Of a stretch of 64,000 nucleotides of DNA, positions 43,704 through 52,288 are shown piece after piece. The notes below the pieces were generated by a model that had not been told where the DNA came from, ran no database searches, and was given only the letters and a program-made list of their open reading frames with translations. Every line of letters begins with the position of its first letter. Within the stretch, counting starts at the first letter, position 1. The position numbers and the translations under genes are program-made. This DNA comes from Vampirovibrio sp041737375 (lineage in GTDB: Bacteria; Cyanobacteriota; Vampirovibrionia; Vampirovibrionales; Vampirovibrionaceae), in assembly GCF_041737375.1 (NCBI RefSeq), contig NZ_JBGSRV010000018.1:186001-250000 (forward strand), written 5' to 3'.

Positions 43704-44495
43704 ATGTCTTTTACACGGTTCATAATAACAAAGCCTGATTCTTGTACTCTCCCTTGCTCAAAATTTTTTTCTGAGCAAGGGAAGATTATTGATTTTGCTT
43801 TTTATATAGCATCTATGGCTGTCCATATTGACCGAACCACCCAAATTGCAAAAAAAACATTAGAGTTTAATCCTTTAGTTGATAAAGAAATAAATTATGA
43901 CGACTATGAAGTAGACATGAAGAGTGAAAAAGCTCATCCAGTCTTAGTAAAGCTTGGATCCTATAATATTTTCATCAGGGAATTAATGCTTTCTCGAGGC
44001 GTAGACAATTATTTAGCCTATATTTCAGAATTACTTTTCTTGATCTTCAAATCAAAACCAGAAATGCTGAAGTCAAATGAGCAAATAACTATTGAAACCA
44101 TCTTGCACCATTCATCTATGGATGACCTGCTAATAACAATTGCGGAAAAAAAAGTTCACGAGCTTTCTTACCAAGGATTAAAAGAATTAGCTCTTTATTT
44201 GAAGAGTAAATTTGGTCTGATTCTTTTTCAGTCCCAAGCAGAAATCCTTAAAGCCATTGAAATTATAGAAATACGGAACCTTATTATCCACAACAGAGGC
44301 GTAATCAATAACATCTACCTTAAAAAAACAAAATCTAAAAATTATGAGATAGGTCAAAAACTAGACCTTTCTATAGAAACTATTCAAGACTATCTAAATT
44401 TTTTAGCAAATTCTGTACAAGAAATCGACAGTGCAGCTATAGATAAATTTTCACTCAAACCAGAAACAAATAATTTAAATATTGAGGTCGCATAA
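43704..44495 (+). CDS. HEPN-like protein, AT-rich insert between sucC and sucD
   Basis: 263 residues from the first ATG, or 226 from a second ATG at 43815; neither has a good ribosome site. The protein is helical. YLAYISELLFLIFKSKPEM and the motif RNLIIHN (Arg 191, His 196, in IIEIRNLIIHNRGVINNIYL-type context) match the Rx4-6H active site of HEPN ribonucleases of the RiboL-PSP-HEPN/MAE_28990 kind. Its DNA is about two-thirds A+T, unlike the roughly half-GC sucC and sucD on each side, so it is likely acquired. HEPN proteins are often toxins or defence effectors; RNase activity here is inference. No antitoxin gene is adjacent, so another partner or none is involved. Confidence 0.72.
   Translation: MSFTRFIITKPDSCTLPCSKFFSEQGKIIDFAFYIASMAVHIDRTTQIAKKTLEFNPLVDKEINYDDYEVDMKSEKAHPVLVKLGSYNIFIRELMLSRGVDNYLAYISELLFLIFKSKPEMLKSNEQITIETILHHSSMDDLLITIAEKKVHELSYQGLKELALYLKSKFGLILFQSQAEILKAIEIIEIRNLIIHNRGVINNIYLKKTKSKNYEIGQKLDLSIETIQDYLNFLANSVQEIDSAAIDKFSLKPETNNLNIEVA
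43750..43782 (+). other. perfect 11-bp hairpin near the start of the HEPN-like gene
   Basis: TCCCTTGCTCA (43750-43760) pairs with TGAGCAAGGGA (43772-43782) around an 11-base T-rich loop. The right arm contains AAGGGA, the only ribosome-site-like sequence ahead of the second ATG (43815). It could be a translation switch, an old terminator or a transcription pause site. Confidence 0.55.
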
Positions 44496-44515
44496 TTTTT
44501 AGAAGGAAACGCAAA

Positions 44516-45418
44516 ATGGCAGTTTTAGTTGATAAGAACACCAAACTACTCGTACAGGGCATTACCGGGAAAGAAGGGTCTTTTCATGCGGAAGGCTGCA
44601 TGAAGTATGGCACCAATCTGGTGGGCGGGGTTACCCCCGGCAAGGGCGGCACCAGCGTGACACTGGATGGCAAGCAGATTCCGGTATTCAACACCGTGCT
44701 GGAAGCCCGTGAGGCCACCGGGGCCAACGCCACCATGATTTTTGTACCGCCCCCATTCGCCGCTGACGCGGTGATGGAAGCCACTGCCGCTGGCATTGAG
44801 CTGGTGATTTGCATCACCGAAGGCATTCCGGTGAATGACATGATGAAGGTCAAGCAGTTTATGCGGGATTTCCCCAATACCCGCTTGATTGGCCCCAACT
44901 GCCCCGGGGTTATTTCTCCCGAGCTGGCTAAAATTGGCATTATGCCCGGCCCTATTCACAAAAAAGGCCCGGTGGGCGTGGTTTCCCGCTCTGGAACGCT
45001 AACCTATGAAGCGGTGGATCAGCTGACCCAGCGTGGCATTGGGCAATCCACCTGCATTGGCATTGGTGGGGACCCCATTAACGGCACCAACTTTATTGAC
45101 GCCCTGACCCTGTTTGAAGCGGACCCTGAAACCAAGGCCATTATGATGATTGGCGAAATTGGGGGCACCGCTGAAGAGGAAGCCGCCGAGTTTGCCAAAA
45201 AACATGTGACCAAGCCCATTGTGTGCTTCATTGCGGGCCAAACCGCCCCAACCGGAAAGCGCATGGGCCATGCCGGAGCCATTATTTCCGGGGGCAAAGG
45301 CACCGCCGCCGAAAAAATGAAAGTGCTGGAAGCCGCTGGCATTACCGTGGTGGTTAGCCCCGCTGAAATGGGCGAAACCATTGCCAAAAAACTGGGCGTG
45401 CCGGTGCTGGCCAAATAA
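44516..45418 (+). CDS. sucD: succinyl-CoA synthetase (ADP-forming), alpha subunit
   Basis: 300 residues: VQGITGKEGSFHAEG, GGVTPGKGG, IGPNCPGVISP, SRSGTLTYEAVDQLT, and GHAGAIISGGKGTAAEKM with the phosphohistidine. The standard SucD. AGAAGGAAACG precedes the ATG at 44516, 20 bases after the HEPN-like gene, so it can still be translated independently on the long transcript. Confidence 0.97.
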   Translation: MAVLVDKNTKLLVQGITGKEGSFHAEGCMKYGTNLVGGVTPGKGGTSVTLDGKQIPVFNTVLEAREATGANATMIFVPPPFAADAVMEATAAGIELVICITEGIPVNDMMKVKQFMRDFPNTRLIGPNCPGVISPELAKIGIMPGPIHKKGPVGVVSRSGTLTYEAVDQLTQRGIGQSTCIGIGGDPINGTNFIDALTLFEADPETKAIMMIGEIGGTAEEEAAEFAKKHVTKPIVCFIAGQTAPTGKRMGHAGAIISGGKGTAAEKMKVLEAAGITVVVSPAEMGETIAKKLGVPVLAK

Positions 45419-45437
45419 ACGATCTTTTCAAACACCG

Positions 45438-45471
45438 AAAAGGGAGGCTATTGATTGATAGCCTCCCTTTT
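45438..45471. terminator. bidirectional terminator after sucD
   Basis: AAAAGGGAGGCTA (45438-45450) and TAGCCTCCCTTTT (45459-45471): perfect 13-bp stem, eight-base loop. Serves sucD and the convergent gene at 45489-46232. Confidence 0.9.
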
Positions 45472-45488
45472 AATTCCTTTTGAATGGG

Positions 45489-46232
45489 TTATTTTTGCAT
45501 TTCCGCCCATTGTTTCAGCACAGCCAAACGATCTCTCAGGTCCGCCTGCAGGATTCGCAAATCCCAGTAAGCCACATCAGCCTGATGGGTGGTAGGACTT
45601 AATAAAAACCGGCTATACTCAAGCATCAGATCTCTCAATGGTATCCTGGGCTTGGACTTTAGCGCTTCAGACGAGGGGACTAACCCCATCGACGAGGCTA
45701 TCGAGCCCGGAATGCCCACCAAACTTCTCAAATTATGGACAATATCATCCCATTGTCGAATGGGCCGGAAAATTTCAGTTTGCTCAGAGAGTTTTAGCAG
45801 GCATGATTCGGGAATCCCGTTCAAATAAGCCTCAATTTTTTTTAATGCTTTGGGATCAACCTCTTCTCCGCTCAAGGCCAGCACAAAAACCGCTCTCATC
45901 AACTCACTGGATTTTTTCAGGCTTTTTTGGGCCACCATAATAACCGGAAATTGTTTTAAAACGGCGGCGTCATACTGCTTTTCTTCCATCGGGGGAGGTA
46001 TAAAGCGAGCCAGCGTCAGCCGGGTAAAATACACATCCGATTGAGCGCCAAAATCCCGATTGTTACGCTGAGCGCTTACTTTTACGGAAGTTCTTGCTTT
46101 TGGATGAAGCGCAGCCGCTTTGCGAATAACCATTGGCTCTTTACGAGAAGCTGAAAGGGGTGAGTTAGCGGTAGTTTGCTGGTTTTGAAAACCCGGCACA
46201 GGCTGAGAGAGCCTGGAAAGACTTTGAAACAT
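45489..46232 (-). CDS. 247-residue protein of unknown function
   Basis: Begins MFQSLSRLSQPVPGF, with a Ser/Gln/Pro-rich, basic, probably disordered N-terminal third. From about residue 70 it becomes more ordered and amphipathic (KQFPVIMVAQKSLKKSSELMRAVFVLAL, then DPKALKKIEAYLNGIPESCL), consistent with a helical domain. No signal peptide, membrane helix or known motif. On the same strand as the GHL10 gene, about 110 bases downstream of its stop. Not recognised. Confidence 0.75.
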   Translation of the reverse strand: MFQSLSRLSQPVPGFQNQQTTANSPLSASRKEPMVIRKAAALHPKARTSVKVSAQRNNRDFGAQSDVYFTRLTLARFIPPPMEEKQYDAAVLKQFPVIMVAQKSLKKSSELMRAVFVLALSGEEVDPKALKKIEAYLNGIPESCLLKLSEQTEIFRPIRQWDDIVHNLRSLVGIPGSIASSMGLVPSSEALKSKPRIPLRDLMLEYSRFLLSPTTHQADVAYWDLRILQADLRDRLAVLKQWAEMQK

Positions 46233-46343
46233 TATATAAACCTACTTGAGATTGATTATGGGGAAACAGAAATGAATCTTACTACAACGGCTACAACATA
46301 ACCAAACCCCAAAAACCCAACTCTCAAAAAGCAGGGTCAATTT

Positions 46344-49300
46344 TTACTGGGTTTTGGCCGCTTTACCCAACACACGGACAGACGATGGCGATGGCGCAGC
46401 GCCTTTCACCGGCAAAGCGGGGGCCACGAACTTGGCCGCCTTGATAGTAACGCTATTTCTAGCCGCAATATAATTCAGCAATTCATCGAGCAATTGTATT
46501 TTATGATTAAAATATTCAGCCCGAAACCGATTATTTTGCTCACTCTGAAGCCAGTGATCGGTAGCCAGACGCAAGGCCATCAAAGCCTCCTGAGCAGCCC
46601 CAAGCGATCCGGCAGGTATTTGGCCGGTGGCTTTAAAGCCGGATAAAGCGCTTAAACGGGTATGGAATTGCATGATAGAAGTTTGAATCTCTTGAATTTG
46701 AGGTGCGCTTAAGGTGGACAAAGCCCCTTTGGCTTGCAGGGTATTAAATTTTTGGCCGTAATCATCCAGAATTAATTGCAGGGATTTCACCACATTCTGG
46801 TGAGGCGGAATGGCGGTTTGTTCTTTGTAAGGGCCTGCTCCCAGGGTGTCAATTTTTTCCTGATCCAGATGAGCGCCCGCAAAGAGGGTGGCCCCCAGCC
46901 CGCCATGTTGACGCAAGGCTTCCAGTTGTTCCACCAGTTGCCCGCCATCCAAACGGTGCAGGGCAATGCCGGGATAAATGAGAGAACGCTTTTTGGGGGA
47001 TGACTGCACATAGTCAAACATGCCTTGTAGCCGCTGGGGATCAGACGTATAAGACATGGGGCTGAGGGTATCCACCCAGCCATTATCAATCCAGGTTTCC
47101 CAATCCTGTTGAATGGAAACAATACGGGATTCTCGGCGCATGGGAAAAACAGCGGCGGAAATCATTAACTGCGGCTTGATTTTACGCAACCGCTCGGAAA
47201 CCTGCTGCACAAACGAGCTGACCTGATAGGTTTTCCAGGCAATCCACAGTTTGGCGGTGTAATCATCCAGATTATCCAGCGATTGGCCGGTGGCCTGATA
47301 AAAACGGTCACGCCCCACCGGGTCAAACCCCATGCGGGTGGCGGAGGTTTGAAAAGGGTAGCGAATATAATCCAGTTGCAGGCCATCCACATCGTACTGG
47401 CTCACAATTTCCTCGTAGACCTTTAACAACAAGGCCCGGCCTTTGTCACTGGCCGGATTCAGCCAGTACTCATGCTGGCGGCTCCCTGCCTTCAAACTGC
47501 CTTCACGGCTGCGTAAGGCTTCACTCATTAATCCGCCTTCAGCCAGCACCGGCCCCGGATAACTGTCGGGCTGGGCAATCAGCACGTTATGGCGCTGGTT
47601 ACCCACCGCAAACACCCAAACCCAGGCATGCACTTCCATACCCAGCTGGTGTCCCTCTTCCACCGCCGCTTTTAAAGGGTCCCAACCTTGCACCATTGGA
47701 TTGCGCTTTAAAATAGCGCTGGGGTAAATCGGAAATCCGGCGTTCAGGGTTTCAAAATAAACGATATTAATCCCGGCCTGATGGAGTTTCAGCATCAGTT
47801 TTTTGAGTTCCAACGGATTTTTGGTTTGCAAAATGGTGCCGCGATCCAGCCAAATGGCCCTGCCTTCAACACGGGGAGAGGCGCTGGTTAGCGCCAAAGC
47901 ACGCAGGGTGATGCGGCGGGCCTCGGCATACTGGTTAAGCCCCGCTTCGGTTTGATTGTTTAAATACAAGGACTCAAACTTGCGCTTGTGCTGATAGGCT
48001 TCCTTTAACATGGCCCGAATCTTCTCTTCCGGCACCTCCAGACTAAGCTGGCGAGCGGTTTCCAGGGCATTGTTAATGCGGCGGTTATAATCATCCAGAA
48101 TTCGCAAGTTGTAGGAATAAGTTCCGTAATCAAAAGCCGGGGCCAGCACTTCCGCCGCTTCCGGATCTAAAAAACTGAACGGTTTCTGGGGCTGTTGAGG
48201 GGCGGCGGGGTCAACCGGCTGGGCCACGTTAGAAGACGGCGTAGTGAGCAAGGCACTGGGCCCGCTGGGAGGATTCCCCGGCGTGTCAGGCTCTGCCCCG
48301 CCCAGAATATTGTTCAGCACCTCTGCCTCAGTTTCGGCTTCCGCCTGCTCCTTGCTAACTTTGCTGGACTTTTTGACTGGCACGGCCAGTGCCGGTTTAA
48401 CCGCAGGAGCTTTAGAAACAGGCGTTTTAGAAGCAGGAGCTTTATCAAAAGAAATTGGATTAGCAGGCTGAGCCGTTGGGGCTTTTGGAGCCGCCGAAGT
48501 GGAAGGCTCGGGTGGTGCCGGTTTAACACTGCTGGCTTTTTCAACGACGTTTTCAGCAACAGGGGTTTCCGCCTCGGCAATGGCCACCGGAGAAGAGGGT
48601 GTGCTGGGAGCTTTGACCATTGCCGCTTTATTGGCTTCCAGTGCCAGATTAAAAGCGTAATCGGGGCTTAAAGCGCTTTTTGGGAGTTTTTCAGGGTCAG
48701 CGCCATTAACAGCGGTTTGATCCGTTTTTTCTCTGGCAGTTTTTTCTCGGGCCGCTTTTTCAAACCCAACGGGCGGTTGAGTCGCCCCCCCTCCCGAAAA
48801 AACAATGGAATCGGGCTTAGCCATTGGCATCACCCGAGTTAAGGCCAGTATCAGGGTTTGATTGGAAAGACGTTGCCCCCAGGGCCAGTTTAAAAAAGCG
48901 CCTTTGGCGGTGGTGATAATAGCGGGATATTGCTGTCCCCAGTTGGCCAGCACTCGTTCATTCAAGCCGGGTTGCAGAGTCAGAACCCGACTGCCGGGGG
49001 TGAGGGCATCGCCACCGGGCAAGGAAGCCCCTTGCCAATAAAGGTTGATTTCGTTGGAAATTAAAGCCGTTCCGGTCACGTTCAGGCCAATCAGTTCCAG
49101 TAGCCGTTGGGCGGAAGGCTCAGGCACTTCTCCTGATGAAATCAGAATCACCTGACCCCCAGCCCCAACATAGCGACTTAACAGGCCAAAAGCGGAAAGT
49201 TCAACCCGACTGGACAACGGTACCAGCACATAGGGGGTCTCGGCTGGTTTCAGATGAAACAGAAAGTCTTCTTCCTGAATCAGGCGAGATTTATAGCCCG

Positions 49301-49520
49301 CCTCATCCATTGTTTTTAGCACCTGGCGATCCACCACGGATAAGTTAGGGCCAGTTACGGAAAAAACAGGCAGCTTTTGAGCAGCCCAGACGGAAACGCT
49401 GGTGCAGGCCCCCAGTTGAAAAGCAAACAGGAACCCGATTACAATAGAGCGACGAAAGAGACTTGCGCCATTGCGCCAGCGGAATGCTTGCGTTATTTTC
49501 GTTTTGTCAGATAGTTTCAT
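46344..49520 (-). CDS. GHL10 (DUF187)-type glycosyl hydrolase-like exported protein
   Basis: 1058 residues. A signal segment near residues 27-45 (VIGFLFAFQLGACTS) contains a Cys that may be a lipoprotein site. Next, about 60-230, an amidotransferase-like/ThuA-like domain. A long Pro/Ala/Lys linker covers about 270-450. Then the GHL10 domain: EGRAIWLDRGTI, GINIVYFETLNAGFPIYPS, MEVHAWVWVFAVG, YDVDGLQLDYIRYP, SISPMSY-like LSPMSYTSD. The C-terminal ~200 residues are helical. GHL10 proteins act on cell-wall or surface glycans; the substrate is unknown. I chose the ATG at 49520 (GGAGCTTG ahead). Divergent from the HEAT gene with only 47 bases between. Confidence 0.85.
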   Translation of the reverse strand: MKLSDKTKITQAFRWRNGASLFRRSIVIGFLFAFQLGACTSVSVWAAQKLPVFSVTGPNLSVVDRQVLKTMDEAGYKSRLIQEEDFLFHLKPAETPYVLVPLSSRVELSAFGLLSRYVGAGGQVILISSGEVPEPSAQRLLELIGLNVTGTALISNEINLYWQGASLPGGDALTPGSRVLTLQPGLNERVLANWGQQYPAIITTAKGAFLNWPWGQRLSNQTLILALTRVMPMAKPDSIVFSGGGATQPPVGFEKAAREKTAREKTDQTAVNGADPEKLPKSALSPDYAFNLALEANKAAMVKAPSTPSSPVAIAEAETPVAENVVEKASSVKPAPPEPSTSAAPKAPTAQPANPISFDKAPASKTPVSKAPAVKPALAVPVKKSSKVSKEQAEAETEAEVLNNILGGAEPDTPGNPPSGPSALLTTPSSNVAQPVDPAAPQQPQKPFSFLDPEAAEVLAPAFDYGTYSYNLRILDDYNRRINNALETARQLSLEVPEEKIRAMLKEAYQHKRKFESLYLNNQTEAGLNQYAEARRITLRALALTSASPRVEGRAIWLDRGTILQTKNPLELKKLMLKLHQAGINIVYFETLNAGFPIYPSAILKRNPMVQGWDPLKAAVEEGHQLGMEVHAWVWVFAVGNQRHNVLIAQPDSYPGPVLAEGGLMSEALRSREGSLKAGSRQHEYWLNPASDKGRALLLKVYEEIVSQYDVDGLQLDYIRYPFQTSATRMGFDPVGRDRFYQATGQSLDNLDDYTAKLWIAWKTYQVSSFVQQVSERLRKIKPQLMISAAVFPMRRESRIVSIQQDWETWIDNGWVDTLSPMSYTSDPQRLQGMFDYVQSSPKKRSLIYPGIALHRLDGGQLVEQLEALRQHGGLGATLFAGAHLDQEKIDTLGAGPYKEQTAIPPHQNVVKSLQLILDDYGQKFNTLQAKGALSTLSAPQIQEIQTSIMQFHTRLSALSGFKATGQIPAGSLGAAQEALMALRLATDHWLQSEQNNRFRAEYFNHKIQLLDELLNYIAARNSVTIKAAKFVAPALPVKGAAPSPSSVRVLGKAAKTQ

Positions 49521-49567
49521 CAAGCTCCGCGCCAGATACAGACACAATACACAGAAGGTTCTTTTTC

Positions 49568-50263
49568 ATGCCGGATGATACAACGCCCATTGAAACCGCT
49601 ATTAATATTGTAAGGCAAAAAGAGTATCCGCCTTCCAGTCGAATGAACGCCATACTATTTATGTTGGAAAAATTTGAGCCTCAGTGCCTCCCCGTGCTGG
49701 AGGAAATTTTGAAAGACCCGGAAGAAGAGCCGGATGTTCGCAGCGCCGCCGCATTGGCTTTGGGCAAAGTGGGGGGCGATGGGGCGCTTGAATTGCTTCA
49801 AAATATGGCCCACAGCGAAGACCCCATCCTGAAAAACTACTCCCTGCAAGCGCTGGGTATGACCGGACGTGAGGAAACCATTCCTGTTTTACTGGAAGCG
49901 TTGAGCGATCAGGACAATACCATTTTCGCCTCAGCCGCAGAAGCTTTGGGACGCATTGGCAAACCCGTGGTGCCCCACTTAATAACGCTACTGAACACCA
50001 GCACGGCGGAAGATGCCCGTTGTATCGCCGCTTGGCAGCTTGGCACCTTGCGCTATACCGAAGCCGTGCCCACTTTAATTGAGGTAATTCAGGCCGATAA
50101 GAACCCGGAAGTGATTGCGCTGGCCATTTGGGCTTTGGGCGAAATTGGGTTTGGCCCGCCTGAAGTGCTGGACCTGCTGCAAAAACAGCGCGCCCATGAA
50201 GATCCCGCCATTAACAAACGGGCGGAAATGGCCATTAAAAAAATCACCCGCCACGTCAATTAA
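49568..50263 (+). CDS. HEAT-repeat protein
   Basis: 231 residues. From about residue 60 to the end it is built of HEAT/PBS-lyase-like repeats with the pattern (V/T)RxxAAxALGxxGG (for example VRSAAALALGKVGGDGALELL, LKNYSLQALGMTGREETIPVLLEAL, AIWALGEIGFGP). Proteins of this kind bind proteins or pigments; in Cyanobacteria some attach bilins to phycobilisomes, but no phycobiliprotein gene is here. ATG at 49568 chosen for the AGAAGG site and because upstream residues have no repeat match. Not assigned a function. Confidence 0.83.
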   Translation: MPDDTTPIETAINIVRQKEYPPSSRMNAILFMLEKFEPQCLPVLEEILKDPEEEPDVRSAAALALGKVGGDGALELLQNMAHSEDPILKNYSLQALGMTGREETIPVLLEALSDQDNTIFASAAEALGRIGKPVVPHLITLLNTSTAEDARCIAAWQLGTLRYTEAVPTLIEVIQADKNPEVIALAIWALGEIGFGPPEVLDLLQKQRAHEDPAINKRAEMAIKKITRHVN

Positions 50264-50478
50264 GCCAGCCCAAAACTTCCACCCCTCCCCTTTTTGAAAC
50301 CTAAACAGGCACTTAACCTCATGTCCCTGAACCCAACCCCATCAATTGCCTGATCGGGTAGTTGCTCCGCCCTTTTATTTCAAGCATACTGGCCCCGTTA
50401 ACTGGTTGTTCAGGACTGACTGAGTGGGCTTTCCCCCTTTTATTTGCCGTTACTATTGATGGATGACTATTTAAAATC

Positions 50479-52125
50479 ATGCCTATCTACGCACCCCTCT
50501 GCCCCACCAGCGTTTTGCCCCTGAAAGCGTCTTGCCTGAAATTGTTATCGCCTCAAGTACGATTTGGGCTAATACCACTGGCCACCGGGTTTTTAATGCT
50601 GAACGCCACTGTGGCTTACAGCGCCACCCCCTTTAAAGATCTGCCCGAGCGATACTGGGCCAACCCCGCCATTCAGTTTTTAAGCGAACGAGGCGTCATT
50701 AGCGGGTATGCCGATCAATCCTTCCAGCCCAACCGTCCGGTCACTCGGGCAGAATTTGCGGTCATTCTGGCCAAAAGCCAGGGACTGAACCCCAGCGCTT
50801 CCGGCAACATCGCAGATCACCCTGGCGGCAAGAATTTCTCGGATGTGCATCATTCCCATTGGGCGGCCAACGCCATTCAGGCCATCGTCAAGCAGGGCTG
50901 GATGTCCGGCTATCCCAACCGGCGGTTTCACCCCAATCAAATCCTGACCATGGCTGAAATGTATGTGATTTTGTCCAAGGCCCAAACCGGGTTGGCCTCC
51001 CTCAGCCCCGCCCAAGCCGATGAGGTATTACGCTTTTACCGGGATAGTGATGAGATTCCCGCCTGGGCCAGAATACCGGTGGCGCAAGCCATTGAAAGCG
51101 GTATTACGGTAACGGAGCGATCCAAAACCAAATTGTTTCCCAATTCACCCGCCGTGCGGGCCAATGTGGCCATCTCCGTGGCCAAACTGGTGAATCCGGC
51201 CTTGAGAGACAACAAGGCGGAGGGCTCGCCCCAAATCCCCGCAACCCAAAGATCCGCCCCACCGGCAGAAGACATTTCAGCGGTGAATCTGGTAGGGGTT
51301 CTGGAAAATACGCCTCCAAGCGATCAATGGATTTTAGTTCGAGCCGATGGCCGACGCTTTCCCTTATCGCCGGGTGCGCTGGATACCAGACAGTGGCAAG
51401 CCGGTCAGCAAGTTCGTATTACCGGCAATCTGAATGCGGTGGTTGGCACTGCGGCCAATCCTACCGTGGTGGTGCAGACCTACACCCCAATCGCCCCTGC
51501 CGTCCCTCCTGCCGTTTTGAATCCAGCGCCAGAGCCAGCACCGGTTTCTTCAGAACCAGCCGCAATATCGAACCCACAGGCAGCGCCGATTTCAGAACCA
51601 ACCCCAAAGCCAGAAGCAAACCCAAAGGCAGAGCCAAGCCCAAAGCCCAGCCCGGAAAGCTCAACCACAACTCCGGCGGCGGAACTGCCTACCGAGGCGG
51701 AAATGGCCCTCCCGCTGAAACAGGACATTCGGACGCCCCAACTCTACTTCCCCAATCTGGCCAATCTGGTGAGTGATCCGGCCCTGATGCTGGGAGAACC
51801 GGTGCCTCGTCCCGCACCAGAAATCAGCACGCCCCGCAAGGCAGTAGAAGCGATCCTGAAAGGGCCAACCGAGGCCGAACGACGGCAGGGATTTTTTACC
51901 GATGCGGATCTGCATCGGCTGAATGTAGGCAAACTGAGCATAGACCCTCAGGGGCTGGCCACGGTCACGCTGGAAGCCCCCGGAGACTTTCAGTTCAGCA
52001 ACAGCAGCGTTCCGGCCCGCCTGAGCGAACAGATTCGACGCACCTTAACCCAGTTTGAGGGCATTCAACAGGTCAAAGTTTCGGTTAAAAACCCCAAACA
52101 CAAAGATCTCTGGATTTCTCCATAA
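50479..52125 (+). CDS. SLH-domain surface protein with GerMN domain
   Basis: 548 residues. Signal segment at about 28-48. Then three S-layer homology domains (FKDLPERYWANPAIQFLSERGVISGY, FSDVHHSHWAANAIQAIVKQGWMSGY and FYRDSDEIPAWARIPVAQAIESGI in pattern), a beta-rich module near 270-330, a long Pro/Ser/Ala linker (about 335-405) and a GerMN domain at about 415-545 (LYFPN..., AVEAILKGPTEAERRQGFFTDAD). SLH binds cell-wall polymers; GerMN is a lipoprotein-type module for envelope or spore coat assembly. Mixed SLH-GerMN proteins are a cyanobacterial-style trait. Probably anchors outer envelope layers. Confidence 0.85.
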   Translation: MPIYAPLCPTSVLPLKASCLKLLSPQVRFGLIPLATGFLMLNATVAYSATPFKDLPERYWANPAIQFLSERGVISGYADQSFQPNRPVTRAEFAVILAKSQGLNPSASGNIADHPGGKNFSDVHHSHWAANAIQAIVKQGWMSGYPNRRFHPNQILTMAEMYVILSKAQTGLASLSPAQADEVLRFYRDSDEIPAWARIPVAQAIESGITVTERSKTKLFPNSPAVRANVAISVAKLVNPALRDNKAEGSPQIPATQRSAPPAEDISAVNLVGVLENTPPSDQWILVRADGRRFPLSPGALDTRQWQAGQQVRITGNLNAVVGTAANPTVVVQTYTPIAPAVPPAVLNPAPEPAPVSSEPAAISNPQAAPISEPTPKPEANPKAEPSPKPSPESSTTTPAAELPTEAEMALPLKQDIRTPQLYFPNLANLVSDPALMLGEPVPRPAPEISTPRKAVEAILKGPTEAERRQGFFTDADLHRLNVGKLSIDPQGLATVTLEAPGDFQFSNSSVPARLSEQIRRTLTQFEGIQQVKVSVKNPKHKDLWISP

Positions 52126-52288
52126 CCCAATAATCCCAATATCTTGATTTCCGGCTCTGGGCTTTGGCCTGGAGCCTTGCTCTATTCAAGGCTTTTGATT
52201 GAACAGCCTCTCCCGATAATTGAACCGGGACGAAACGGCCGGTTTCTGGTATAACCCCACCTAGAGAAATACAGCCAATGAGCCGCCC

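Noticed and set aside
43697..44515. Insertion sequence inside sucCD
   Set aside because: No transposase or terminal inverted repeats; the insert is a single gene.
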